From Hysterangium stoloniferum (lineage: Eukaryota; Basidiomycota; Agaricomycetes; Hysterangiales; Hysterangiaceae), in NCBI GenBank assembly GCA_015178975.1, contig WHVD01000055.1, positions 310,001 through 374,000 of the forward strand: a DNA stretch of 64,000 nucleotides. Reading direction: 5' to 3'. Shown here one piece after another: positions 22,698-35,696 of the stretch. The notes under the pieces were generated by a model. It saw nothing but the letters and a program-made list of their open reading frames with translations, had not been told where the DNA came from and searched no databases. The first letter of the stretch is position 1, and each line of letters begins with the position of its first letter. Made by a program: the position numbers and the translations under genes.

Positions 22698-23464
22698 TGT
22701 CATATATTTTATCACTTTGTTTCTTTGTTTAACCTTTAAGGGACATTAGTCAAATAGTAGAGGACTGGATCCTTTAACTTTGGCTCAAGAGTTTAAGATG
22801 CCATTGTTCTGATAACATAAGATTTATTGCTAGCTCTAAACCCTAGAATTAGCATATCTTAACCCTAAGTAGCTAGGTGGCACTGCCATGGAAACCAGCA
22901 GAGTCATGGATTACATACTAATAAGGTATCTCTAGCCCTTATACTACATATTGAGGGAGATGACTCATTGGTGAGTCATATCAATATGACTATGCAATGA
23001 GTTATGATCAGAGCTATGACTCAGATACATAGCCATAGCTGGTTGGATGACTCTGAAATACACTTATGATTCAAGTATGGGAAATACTGACTCATTCTCC
23101 TAGTCACATTACTTAGTAAGCAGGATCCTGGACTAGTATAAATACAGGCTCAAATCATGTATTTAGAATATCATTCAATATCACATCACTTGCTCATTTA
23201 GCTACACTTGCCTACTAGGTCCACACATTGTGCTTAAGTTGAGTACTCTCCTTGCCAATCTGTTGACCATCTTGTTTCCTTGAGTTGAGCTTTCTCCTCG
23301 GAAAAGGGACACGGGCACGTAGTTGAATAAAAGTGGATACTGATTTAATTGACAAAACTCCTACATACAGATTAATTTGAATTTGAATCTCCTTTCTCAA
23401 GCTACGCTACTTAACTCAAGTAAAAAGAGTTTACAAGTACACTAAATAGTAATAATACATTACA
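22698..23464 (+). mobile_element. solo LTR, family IV (TGTCATATAT), 767 bp
   Basis: Begins TGTCATATATTTTATC and ends AATACATTACA, with cattg at 22693-22697 and 23465-23469. A TATA-like agtataaatac lies near 23136. Nested inside the family-II LTR. Confidence 0.85.
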
Positions 23465-23534
23465 CATTGGCCTACCAACACTAGTCAGTTTTCAGTTCTT
23501 AACACCTCAAGGCTTTACAGTGGGCTTCTGGGTT

Positions 23535-23665
23535 TCCCACAGCTATGCTCCTGCATGTCACAAAACATCCCAGAATGCTCCTGTGGCACCAAAAATACTC
23601 CCATACTTACAGAAATACTCTCATGAATGCAAAAAAAGTTCCACAAATACTTCCACACTAACTAA
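23535..23665. repeat. degenerate repeat shared with 16060-16640
   Basis: Phrases gaatgctcctgtgg, aaatactcccatac and aaatactctcatg recur. No coding frame. Confidence 0.5.
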
Positions 23666-26600
23666 CAACAAAAGCTTAGTCACTAACAGTACCTTTTACC
23701 TGCCTTGCTGGGATTTTCAGCATCTAACTGTGCCCATAACCCACCAAGTGAAATTCATTTATATGGATATATTTAAAAAAGGATAAAAGGTAGAAATTTT
23801 GTAGTTTACTCAGTTTTTTAGAAAAATACAAATCGATTTGCATAATTTTGAGATAATTCAAAGGAATATTGTACAATTTTACCATAGGAGGATAGTCACA
23901 ATTCATTGAATACACAAAATTTTATGACAAACTCCTCATATTTTTAAGTGAGACTATTTCTCCTGGCTATGACTACATGTTTTAGGGATTTATATTTCAT
24001 TAACCCAAAATTTCATCTTTAAGACTTGTACACTCCCTTAAAATATACACAAATGTCATGGTTATACAAGATTAGCTGGGTTGTTACCTAATCTTTGGGA
24101 TAAAATACATTCCCTAGTATCTCCATGATTTTAAAATGTCGACAAACATTATAGTTAACCAAAATTACTCAGGTTATGACTTAATCTTTTGGATAAGATG
24201 CATTCTCTTGTATCTTATGCAAACTTTCAAATATAGTTCATATAATTTAAATTTATTTGGTTTAGAAAGTTAACCAGAACTATCTGGCCAACCAATCCAT
24301 GTTGTGGAATTTATCCCCAAAAGGATAATCTATATATGTTTGTTTGACTAACTTTTGTCAGATACAAGATAAATATTAATATTTCCTTATTCTCCAGAAT
24401 ATTATCTGATAGGCTGAATTTGATTAAACATTAAGTTTACAACAAACAATATAAATATATTCTGAATTTTTAGCAGGTACTATAGATAGATTTATGATGC
24501 ACCTACTTGAAGAATGAAAGAAAAAGGAACAAGAACCTCCACGGTCAAAAGTCAATGCTCTGGAACCCTTCACGGGTTCCAACCCAAACAAACTCTCTAC
24601 TTTCCTCATGTAATGTCACTTCAATTTCCATGATCGATCCACCGCATTCTCCATGGACTCCCGAAAAGTCAACTACACACTTTCATACTTGTTGGGATCC
24701 ACATTGAAATGGTTTGAACCAGCTTTTAGCGGACTTTCCAAGGAAGAGCCGCTTTGGCTCAAAGATTGGGATGCTTTTGTTATGGAGCTTGAAACCAACT
24801 TTGGCCCATATGACCCAACAGGAGAAGCCGAGAATAGTCTCACAAATCTTTGTATGAAGGACATGCAGCGCATCACGGACTATATTGTCCAATTCAATAC
24901 CCTTGCAGCTTGTTGTCAGTGGGGTGATCCTGCTCTCCACCACCAATTCTACGCCAGTCTGCCATCCCACCTTCAAGACAAAGTCTCAAAAGGAGAAGAT
25001 GGCAAGCCAAAAACCCTGTCCCATATGCACCTCAAAGCTCAAAACACAGATGCACATTATTGGGAATGTCACGCAGAAGCTGCCCGCGAGACCTCTGTGG
25101 ACAAAGTGAACAAGTCCATGGCCAATAAAACCAACAACAACAACTCATCAACCAGCAACCCAAACTCCACGCAACCCGACAAGAAGAATGATAAAAAGTC
25201 TTCTAACAACAACAACAACAACAACAACAAGGGTCAACAGTCCAGCAAGCAAACCGGAAAACCTGACATCACAGGCAAACTCGGACCCGATGGCAAATTG
25301 ACCCCACAGGAAAGACAATGTTGTATGGACAATAACCTCTGTCTCTTGTGCGGGGAAACCCAGTCATCGAGTTCTGGAATGTCTGCTGGCAAAAGCAAAC
25401 TCTTCAAAGGGAGGAACAGCCAAGGCCTCCATGGAAACCCCATTGAAGGACAAACAGGCTTCCAACTCAAAAAAAGAGTGAGCAACCCTGTGGACTCCAC
25501 GTGTGTTGGGGGTTGCATTGCCTCTCCGTGCATTCAAGAGTTTACTTGTCTCGACGCATCCACTCTTTCGCATTCTGATTCATTTTTCATTAAACTTATG
25601 TCTAATATGATCCCAAAATTCGTTTTTTCAGCTCTTATAGATTCTGGCTCGACTCATTGTTTTTTAGATACAAAATTCATGCAAAATGATTTATTGTCAA
25701 CTTATCTGATAAATCCTGTCAGCCTCCACCTCTTTGATGGCACAAGTAATTCAGTTGTCACCCAAGCTTGTGATTTATCCATCTGTTTCCTGTGTGGAAC
25801 ATCTCCGTTGGTCACTTTCTATGTGACCCAGTTAGACTCAAGTTGCTCAGTAGTCCTAGGACACAACTGGCTTACCCACTACAATCCATTGATTGACCAG
25901 ATAGCTAACAGTATGACATTCCAGACCCCTGTGGCAGCCAAGGAAACTGTGCCCGACATGGCCTCCATGGCACCCATGGCCTTCCTGGCACCTGCAGTCT
26001 CAAGGACTCCTGTGATCCCTATGGCACCCATGGCTTCCTTGGAACCCACGGCACATCCGTCTATTTCTCTGATTAATGCTGCAGCTTTTATTAGGGCTAC
26101 AAAAATGGACGGGTCCCAGGCATTAACTATCAATTTAAAAATTGATGAAGCAACTGGATGTTTTTCAACCCCGGTATCTACATCTGAGCAAGCCACTGAC
26201 CTAGAAGGCATCCCGGAGAAATATCATGACTTCACGGATGCTTTTAGCAAGCAGAAAGCTGACCGGCTTCCACCCCACAGAGAATATGACTTAAAAATTG
26301 ATCTTGAAGATGGCATCCAGCCACCCCTAGGACATATTTACCCACTCTCATCTACGGAACTTTCCGCAATCCGTGATTTCCTGGATGAACATTTGTCCAT
26401 AGGTTTTATCAGACTCTCAAAGTCTCCTTTTGGAGCACCTGTTCTGTTTGTCAGAAAAAAGGATGGAACCCTTAGACTATGTGTTGATTTCAGAGGACTC
26501 AATGCTGTCACAAAAAAGGATAAGTATCCACTTCCACTCATATCTGATCTGCTCGATGCTCTGCAGAATGCATGGATTTACACCAAAATAGATCTCAAAC

Positions 26601-29304
26601 ACGCCTATCATTTGGTCTGGATCGCCATGGGTGACAAATGGAAAACCACTTTTAGAACCCGCTATGGGCCCTTCAAGTGCTTGGTGATGCCCTTTGGACT
26701 CACAAATGCTCTGTCTGTTTTTCAATGTTTTATCAATGACATTTTTTCCAACATGCTCGATGTATGCATCATTGTTTACTTGGATGACATTCCTATCTAC
26801 TCCGAGGACCCTGCAGAACACAACAAACAAGTCTGTGAAGTTCTCCAGAGACTCAGACAACATGGTTTATTCACGAATGGTAAAAAATGTATTTTTGACA
26901 CCAACTCCATGGAATACCTGGGTTTCATAATGGGACCCGACGGACACCGCATGGATGAAACTAAAGTGCAAGTCATCAAAGATTGGCCTGAACCCCGAAA
27001 AGTTAAAGATATACAATCCTTCCTCAGCTTTGCCAATTTTTACAGACAGTTTATCCAGGGATATTCCGACATCACAGTTCCCCTTACCCATCTTACACAC
27101 AAGGATACTCCGTGGAATTTTAACGATAAGTGTCAAAAAGCTTTCAATCTTTTAAAAAATTCTTTTTCTTCAGCTCCTATTGTGTCGCATTGGAAACCGA
27201 ACTTCCCACTCATTGTTGAAACAGATACCTCGGACTATGCACTTGGAGCCATTCTGTCTATCCAGGACTCCAACAGAGAAGTCCACCCCATGGCTTTTCT
27301 GTCCCAGACCTTTACCGGAGCAGAGCTCAACTACGATGTTCATGATAAGGAACTCCTGGCAATTTTTTCAGCTTTTAAAGTGTGGTGACACTATTTGGAA
27401 GGCTCGGGAACTCCGATTGACATTGTAACAGATCACAAAAACCTGGAATACTTTTCTACTACAAAACCTTTGACCCGTCGGCAGGCCTGCTGGTCTGAAT
27501 ATCTATCTGCTTTCAACATGATTATCCATTTTTGACCTGGCCATCTCGGCGGCAAGCCCAACACTTTAACTAGACGATGGGACATCTATCCTAAAGAGAG
27601 GAGCAACGACTATGCCACGGTAAACCCACACAACCTGAATCCTATTTTCACGAATCAGCAACTTACCGCATCGGTCCACACAACTTTCCTCGTCCATCCC
27701 ATTGTCCATGGAATTATCATTATGGATATTGAGAAGTTACATCAAGATATTCTATTGGCAATTCCACTAGACCCAATTACTAAAGCTCATCTTGACAATC
27801 CCATGGACCCCAATCAACCCCGGTGGTCTCTTGATCAGCATGGTTTCATTAGACTTCACGATAGGATCTATGTACCAGACTCCGACGGCCTCTGCCTCAG
27901 GATCCTTCAATACAAACATGATCATCCACTTTCAGGACATTTCAGGTACAACAAAACTCTATCATTAATAAGAAGAGAATACACTTGGCCCGGACTCCGT
28001 GGATTTGTTAAGCACTATTGTAAATCTTGCACTACTTGTCCCCACTCGAAATCTCAGTGACACAAGCCATACGGCCTTTTGAAACAACTCCCAGTACCAG
28101 AACACCCATGGAATTCCATCTCTATGAATTTCATTAAACACCTACTGGATTCCGAAGGCTTTTCCACCATTCTAGTCATTGTTGACAGATTCTCAAAACA
28201 AGGTATATTCATCCCTACTCATGATACAATTACGTCCGTGCAGTTAGCAGAGCTTTTCATTATCCACATATTTTCCAAGCATGGAGTTCCATCCCATGTA
28301 ACTTCTGATCGAGGATCAGAGTTCGTGTCTCACTTCTTTAGATCCCTCGGGAAATCCTTGGACATGAAATTACATTTCACATCCAGACATCACCCGGAAG
28401 GTGATGGACAAACCGAACGTATCAATCAGATATTGGAACAATATCTCCGCATATATTGCAACTATCAACAGGACAATTGGAAATCCTTGTTACCACTTGC
28501 AGAATTTGCTTACAACAATGCACCCTCAGCCACTACTGGCATTTCCCTGTTCTTTGCAAATAAAGGATATAATCCAAATATTACAGTACATCCAGAACGA
28601 AATCTCACCTCTGCTCACGCTCAAGAGTTCACCACAGACCTCCACGAGCTGCATGAGGAACTCCGGACTGCAATTAGGTCCACCCAAGAGCAATACCAAC
28701 TTTCAGCAGACAGACACCAGATCCCACCATCCAACTTCAAGATTGGCGATCATGTTTTTGTCAAAGTGTTACGACCGTGTCGTAACCCATGTCGCAACCC
28801 GATGGTCTCCGAATACTACAGTCTATCAATGTTCGAAGTTATTGATCAAGTCATCATTTCGGCAACCTTCGGAACACCGACACTGACGTATACCTTCGCG
28901 GCGATCAAACCTCGTTTACGCCCCTGTCAAATATACTCTACCATCTGGTTATGCTTTGATACGTCCCCTTTCATTATGATGATCCGTTTTACTCTATGTT
29001 TCACATATGCCCATATATACCTGTAGTCCGTGGACTATTCCCTTTTCTCATAATTCCGCTCTCAGCTAAATCTCGGCTTCCGATCTTATCGTAACTTTCC
29101 GGTTCCTAGTCAAGCTCATTTGTCAATGCCGTTTTCCGCTCTTCCCTTAGTTAGCAGTTTCTAGACGCCGATAACCTATATATAAACCCGCTGTAATGTA
29201 ACTACTAGACAATCAGAATATCGACTTAGATACCCTCTAATTTCCGACTCCATTATCTATTCACGACCACCACATTCCGACTCCATCCGATTTACGATTC
29301 AACC

Positions 29305-29445
29305 TACCCCGACACTCTCAGTCTCCGACTCTCTCAGTCTCCGACACTCTCAGTCTCCAACTCTCTCAGTCTCCGACTCTTTCAGTCTCCGACTCTCTCA
29401 GTCTCCGACTCTCTCAGTCTCCGACTCTCTCAGTCTCCGACCCCT
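29305..29445. repeat. 16-bp tandem repeat (ctctcagtctccgact)
   Basis: About nine copies inside the family-II LTR. The sister LTRs at 21993 and 35134 lack the array, so it expanded in this copy or subfamily. Confidence 0.85.
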
Positions 29446-29536
29446 CAACCCAACCCTCAACTTATCCTTCGGTTTCCGATCGGTAGTTTACCGTGAGGTT
29501 TACTTGACAGGACTAGTTTTCGCCCCCCCGAAATTT

Positions 29537-29593
29537 AAGGACACCTGACGGTAACTTGCGAGGGCGCAGCACATAAGCTGAAGCCAAGTCCTT
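29537..29593 (+). ncRNA. LTR stem motif, copy 3
   Basis: AAGGAC 29537-29542 pairs with GTCCTT 29588-29593. Inner AGC/GCT hairpin, then gaagccaa. It lies 51 nt before the LTR end. Confidence 0.65.
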
Positions 29594-29922
29594 CCGTTCG
29601 GTCCCTGTCGGCCAGCCGACATCCGTCAGTTTCTGCTCTTAACACAAAGCTCAATTCTTTCAGACTACCCATCCATCAAAAAAGCTTGCTGAAAAATATT
29701 TAGGTCCGTTTGAAATAATCACACAAGTAGGTTCAGTTTCTTGGACCCTATGGCTTCCAGATAGCATGTGTGTGGTACACCCGGTATTTCATGTTTCTAT
29801 GTTAGAACCTTGTACTGCTAACACTATCCTGGATCACGTGCAATCTCTGCCCCCTCTGGTCATTATTGATGGAGAACCCAAGTTTGAAATCTCGCAAATT
29901 TTAGATTCGAAAATTGACAAGC

Positions 29923-31245
29923 TGTGAGGTATCAACATTATCTCATAATTTTCTCTTAATTTTCTTTGAATTACTTAATATTTTCTCGAATTTTTATTGT
30001 ATTTTTACTATGTTTATTGTGAAAAATAGGTCTTATTCCTTTTAACTTCACATAAATAATAGCATATATAGACTCATATTATGCTATTATTACTTAATTA
30101 AATTATTATAATTTTTAACTAATTATTTATATTTTATTTACTTAGTTATTACTGCCCGGCACATTGCCTTGCTTGTATGTGTGCATTTGGGTGTCACATG
30201 ACACATTACCTAATCCGGCTCATACAGTCACACAAGTGACTGTAACACTAGTCGCGTGACTTATTAGATAAGCCTCCAGTGTCGGGATGTCACACAAGTC
30301 ACGGATGTGACTACCTGAGTCATTAATTGATTCTGCCGACTCATCATTTGCTTCCGTCCCGGGACCGCGGCCTTGAACCTTCATGTTCAAGCCAAAGGAT
30401 AGAACCCTTGTCTCAGAGAGGGGAATCATGTGATAAATAAAGGGTAAATAATGAGTAGAATATGAGGTCATTATGATCTAACTAGTGACCTCATAAACTA
30501 AATAATTAGCTAATCATTTAGTTATCAAAATGTATATAAGGAGGGCCAAGTTTCCAATAAAATTATCTATCTCTCACACATTTTACTGCACAGCTCAGAA
30601 GCTTATCTAATCATCCTAAGGACAATAATAGCCTTAGTCTGATACACTCACTGCAAGCACCTACACTTGCAGCATCTTGAATCTTTGTCAGCAACTCTTG
30701 GACTTAGCTAATCATCTAAGTTCCCCCTGCCTCACAGTTACCTTTAGGCTTATTAATTACATAATAAACCTAATAAGTATCTAAGTATCCTTACTGAATT
30801 TCCCTGCCAATACTAGATTACTCAAGGCCTAGCCCTAAGTTTATTGAATTAATCAAGTACAAGCACTCAGATAATCCAATACAACTTATTTTCTCTATTA
30901 ATAAATTATTTAACACCTTGTTAAATAACTATTAATAGTTACAAATAAGCATACAAGAATCCGAAGCTTTATATTAAGTCTCTGCTAAGTTACTGCACAT
31001 ATATTCAGCTTCTAGCCCCTATTCTCAAGGAATAGTTCTTTTATTTGCTAAAAGAGTCATACACAGTTCTATTGAACCTTTCAATAATCAAAATAAGCAT
31101 TTATTTGAGTTGTTTAAGCTTCATAGTGCAGCTCATTAATCTATCAGTATTTAAATTACTGGACCTTTGCTTGTTTTATTGTTGAAGCTCTGTGACACTA
31201 TAGCATATATTGAGCTATCTAAGAGAATCCCCTGAATACATTATA
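29923..31245 (+). mobile_element. solo LTR, family III, 1323 bp
   Basis: TGTGAGGTATCAAC...AATACATTATA bounded by caagc (29918-29922 and 31246-31250), inserted in the chromodomain end of Gypsy-1. The final CA has decayed to TA. Confidence 0.9.
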
Positions 31246-31531
31246 CAAGCATTGATGCACTTGTAAACTGCTTTACTTGGTCAAGTGGGTGGGTTATGAG
31301 GGCACCAATGAAGAAACCTCATGGATTTTGGCCACGGAACTCGGTAATGCCATGGAAATCATTACTGACTTTCATATAGCTTACCCACTCAAACCCGGAC
31401 CACTATCGTCTCTCTGACCGCACTCCGCAGACCCTGTGTTATGTTTGGACTCATTTTCATTATTCCCTGTCACCCTATGTCTCTCTTTCCTTTTACAGGT
31501 TCTGACATGTCTTTCAAGTCCCTAAGGAGGG

Positions 31532-32205
31532 TGTTTATAATTACTATAATCTCAAATATTTACTAATAAAAGTCTTATTTTTACAAAACTCCATCTTTAA
31601 ATAGTGATATCTATTCTGAAACAATTATATCATCAAAAAACAACCATCAGAAATAGTTCTCCATATTACATCATATACAACCCATAGTTATTTAACAAAT
31701 TCCATTGTATATAATTTCCTTCCTTTTACAGATGCCTACTAATACTTTTATTAGTATTTTGTTTTTTAAAAGTTGTAATGAAGTTATTTCCATGTAAAAT
31801 ATGTAAAATATTATTGGAAATTTTTCATACCACAGTTGTCTTTATTAAGTAAAACCTCCTATATATTCTGGGTATGTTGAATCAAGTAGAAATCTGTTTA
31901 GATTGACAGATCTATTCCGAAGTAATACATATGTATTTAGAGGTGCCAATGATATACATATGCATGGAATGGACTATTTAAAAATATCTATTTTTTAAAA
32001 GTATTAGTGTTTCAAACTACTAATTTTTTTATTGTCTAGTCGTGTCCAGAAAGATTCATTAGTTTGTAATGTATGAGAGAGTTTAAAACTTTTTGAAAGT
32101 TTTAAAAACCAAATTATGTTTGAATCACATCCCAGATGTTTAAATGACCTTTAGAGTATATTAGAATTTGGTATACTTAATAGTTTTCAGATATCCTCCT
32201 AAGTG
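31532..32205 (+). repeat. Gypsy-1 3' LTR, truncated
   Basis: Starts TGTTTATAATTAC directly after the taaggaggg polypurine tract. The same sequence occurs inverted at 44477-45695. Identity stops near 32205, so the right part is missing. Confidence 0.7.
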
Positions 32206-32299
32206 GATTATCTATGGACTTTGACTTTGACTTTGATTCTTATGTTTTTTCACGCCTTACTTTTATTTTCAAAAAAAATTATTATCAAGTTTTATTATT

Positions 32300-32572
32300 T
32301 TATTCATCTACATTTATGGGACTGTGTTTTTTCCCCACCTCCTCAGGGAGCTCCACGACCTCTGTGGGAACCCCATCCTCATCCGACCCGGCATCTTCAG
32401 AACTCCCGACTTGTGGCTCCTCATACACATAGCCGCCATACCCTGCCAGGAACCTCCAAAACTCCTCGTGGAGTCTGCAAAGTTCCTTGGCCACCACAAT
32501 TTGGACTTTGTTGCTCTTCCGGAGCAACTTGGGTGTGAAGAGTGGTGGAAGTTCTAACCATTCTATATACAA
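32300..32572 (-). pseudogene. possible last exon of the Cys-rich gene (33127-40369)
   Basis: An open minus-strand stretch reads KELCRLHEEFWRFLAGYGGY followed by an acidic tail (SSEDAGSDEDG). It lies downstream of the Cys-rich gene relic on the same strand. I do not recognise the domain. It could be a separate small gene or nothing. Confidence 0.3.
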
Positions 32573-33126
32573 AGAATATCAACCGTTTAGGTACGACACA
32601 TAGTTGTATTGACTGTCTAAGTTCAATACATGCTGAACAAGTATTGACTATTTAGTTCAATATGTCTGGGTGAAGCAACTATCTAAGGTAGAGTAGATAG
32701 CTTAAAACAAATAAAAGGAATCGACCATTAGGTGTGATTCTGAGTGACTGCTCGAGTGTAGAAAAGAGTAACAAGAGTTGAATGATAGAGTAGCGCAGAT
32801 GTTGTCCACGTGGATTGAGATATAAATGGGGTTTCGACTGGTACAGTTCGAAACTAAGATTATGTAGATAGTTGAAGCCTGTCTGTGACAGTCGAGACAA
32901 TACCTCAATCATGACTTACAGGACACTATCTGTATGTCTGGGTAAGTCGTGGTTGCGAGGTAAAAAAGTGTCTGAGTTCTAATTATGGGTGCTAGAATAC
33001 ATGAGTCTGGCATATATGTGCCCACAAGAGTCAATGAACTGCATACATAGGTCATCGAACTAATATAAAAGTATAATAGAGATAAAGAAGAAATAATAAA
33101 GGGAATATAGTATGGGCTTATCCAGA
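32573..33126. other. no gene or element recognised
   Basis: Mixed-composition sequence without a long frame or matching repeat in this window. Confidence 0.4.
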
Positions 33127-33625
33127 CTATATTTCCGAGCATATTTCGCCATACCTCTCACACTGGGCCTCAATGCCCTCAGTGATCTGCCCCAACACGT
33201 CATCCAACCCAGACATCCCATCTGTCCTGCTAACATCCCGTGCCCCGGATCCTGTGGGTTGCTTGTGGACGAGCGAGCACCTTACCTTGAGGTGTGCACA
33301 CTGGTAGCATCCCAGTCCCCACCCAGACTTTCGATTGCACTCTGTGTTCCAGTCATTGCAACCGGAACACCGTGGATCGTTCTGTGTTGGAAGATGGACT
33401 GGTGCCGCCTTCCTTGCCTTCTGTTGATATGGTTAGTTCCACAGTACTCCCATGGATCCGAGACTTACCTTTTGGGGGCTCTCTGGCTCCCCCTCGGACT
33501 CCGACTCAACCTCTGTCACCTTGCACTGAAAATGACAAGTTAAAAGTTTTTGGGACTAACTTTTCCCATGACAACCGCAGCCCTCTCCACAGCAACCCGG
33601 GCTTTCTCCACGGCCACCCGCACAG

Positions 33626-33926
33626 TGTCAGGGGACAACCTTAAGTTCCTCAAATTCACTTTTGACTTGTCAGAGTCTAGTCTCATAAGTCCAGGGTAAA
33701 GGTACCTTGTTTTTATCACATTTTCAAACTCCGCTACACTTTAGTTAGTCACACGCTAGCTGAGGGTTCCTTAGACTTTTCTCTTCGGATTCCCTCTGCT
33801 AGGTAAGTAGTACTGCAATTTGTATGTATATAACTAGATAGATATAAACTAACTTCGGATTCCCTCTGCTAGTGCCCCAACTCTGTCTTAGTGCGAGTCA
33901 GTGCGGTCTAGAGAGTCACCCTTACA
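33626..33926 (+). repeat. Gypsy-2 5' LTR
   Basis: 301 bp. It contains the phrase cttcggattccctctgctag twice, about 77 bp apart, which is also seen in the other LTR copies. Confidence 0.93.
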
Positions 33927-35133
33927 GAAGAAAAGTCTCACCTTAAGTGACCGGAACTACCGCCGCTATTCTTCGAACTACACTTAACATCACGAGTTGA
34001 GATACCTCCTCAGATCAAAATGAAAAATCGAGTTTGCGTATTTCGAGTTTTGCGTATTTCGAGTTTTGCGTTTTCGAGTTTGCGTGCGGCCCCCTCACTT
34101 TGACTATCATGTCGGCTTCTATGACCGACCCGCATCAGGTGTTAGAACAACACAGTAATGATATTCGAGAGCTCCAAGCTTCCCAGAAACAAAATACGGA
34201 TTTGCTGCAGCAGATCCTTCAGCAACTCACCCTGCAATCACAACCACCATCGACTCCTCCACAAGTGCCAACGCTACTTACTTCGACTCCTCCCATCGTT
34301 TCGAAAAACTCAGGTCCAAAAATTCCACTTCCAAATGCGTATGATGGCGATCGATCCAGTGGTCGAACTTTCTACAATTCGTGCCTATTGTACATCAGTA
34401 TGAATGAAACGAAATTTCAGACGGATGAGACCAAGGTACAGTGGGTGGTTTCGTTTATGAAGACCGGGCGAGCCGCCCTTTTTGCAAATCGGCTCATGAA
34501 ATCGTGGAGTCGAGGAGATTCGGTGTATTCATGGGAAACGTTTGTGCGGACTTTCGAATGTGAGTTTTTCCCGGCTGACGAGGCAGCGACGGCACGTATC
34601 AAGTTGGAAGGGACGACTTACCATCAAGGCCACCAAACGGTCGACGAGTACACGGACGAGTTTCGAGAACTCATTGACCTCGCAGGTTACAAGGATCCGC
34701 TGGCTGTCGTCATGAAATATCGACATGGCCTGTTTCCAAGCATCCAAACTCAGGTTGCAATGATGGAAAATCGCCCTAAGGACGATGACGAACAGGGCTG
34801 GTACGATGCCGCCTCTCATTTCGACCGAAATCGAAATGCAAACGAGATTTTTTGTTCGGCAGGCGCTACGACACGACTGATCGCACTGAAGCCCCCAATG
34901 ATTTCACACGTCATTCCCCCACATCTCCCACATCTTCCACATTCTACACCGACACTACCTTCATCTAAACCGGTTGACGCGATGGATGTCGATGCAACCA
35001 AAGGCTATGGCCTCCCTTCGACCCTCTGTTTTGAATGTCGCCAGCCGGGTCATTTTAGCCGAGATTGCCCTCGGAAGCTACAAAGGATCCGCTCGTTACT
35101 TACCAGCCTCGATGACAAAGGACAGGACATGGC

Positions 35134-35696
35134 TGTTACGACCCGTTCCCGGATGTTTCAATATCCGACTTCTGATCTCCCACCTTCGATATCCGATATC
35201 CGACTACGGAACATCATAGTTACTGTATCATCCGCGTTCTTCGTTTGTTCCGCATTTGGTAATTTGTCCGTTGACAAGTATTCACTCGTTTGTTGTTGTA
35301 TTCCCGTCTCGGAATATTGTCTTCCTAATATGTCTTATTGTATTTCCGTTTTAAGAACACTTCCGTTTCCATCTTATTATGGTCTCAGTTTGTAGTACAA
35401 TAACGAGTAGACTTATATTAGTTTCCGCGAATTTGTACTTTACTTTAGATCTGATATCGACTTAGTTTCTTATTCCTCCTCCCGTCTTTCTGTACGCTCG
35501 ATATTCGGAACTCTTCGGAACTCTGAATATCCATATCTTCCGTCGTTAGTTCACTTCCGAAATTAAGGACATTGAGCGTTTGCGTAGAGGCACAGCACAT
35601 AAGCTGAAGCCAACGTCCTGACCCTATCCACGAGTTTCCGACTTCCCGGTGACTTCCCGATAGTTCCGGAATAAGTTCCCGACACGGCACTTAACA
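35134..35696 (+). mobile_element. solo LTR, family II, 563 bp
   Basis: TGTTACGACCC...GCACTTAACA bounded by atggc (35129-35133 and 35697-35701). It is shorter than its sisters because the middle is different. As Gypsy-2 is young, this is one of the youngest insertions here. Confidence 0.9.
35565..35619 (+). ncRNA. LTR stem motif, copy 4
   Basis: AGGAC 35566-35570 pairs with GTCCT 35615-35619, with one extra C before the right arm. Inner AGC/GCT hairpin intact. Confidence 0.6.

Larger units (their letters stand above)
21993..23504 (+). mobile_element. LTR, family II (TGTTACGACC type), with a nested solo LTR
   Basis: The target duplication cctca lies at 21988-21992 and 23505-23509. The first bases read tattacaacc, so the terminal TG has decayed. 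A 767-bp solo LTR (22698-23464) splits it. It is related to 28767-29644 and 35134-35696. Confidence 0.85.
28767..29644 (+). mobile_element. solo LTR, family II, 878 bp
   Basis: TGTTACGACCG...CTCTTAACA bounded by caaag (28762-28766 and 29645-29649), inserted in the 3' part of Gypsy-1. It contains a 16-bp tandem repeat at about 29305-29445. Confidence 0.92.
24060..32205 (+). mobile_element. Gypsy-1: chromodomain Ty3/Gypsy element, broken, with two solo LTRs inside
   Basis: Parts in order: 5' LTR ending near 24448 (its start is unresolved), gag with the retrotransposon gag domain (about 24650-25350), protease (DSGSTHCF near 25640), reverse transcriptase (YLDD near 26780), RNase H (about 27200-27500), integrase (HHCC and core, about 27900-28700), a chromodomain region (about 29860-31400), a polypurine tract (taaggaggg) and a 3' LTR from 31532. 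Solo LTRs lie at 28767-29644 and 29923-31245. It is broken in several places and older than Copia and Gypsy-2, because it has itself received insertions. Confidence 0.85.
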
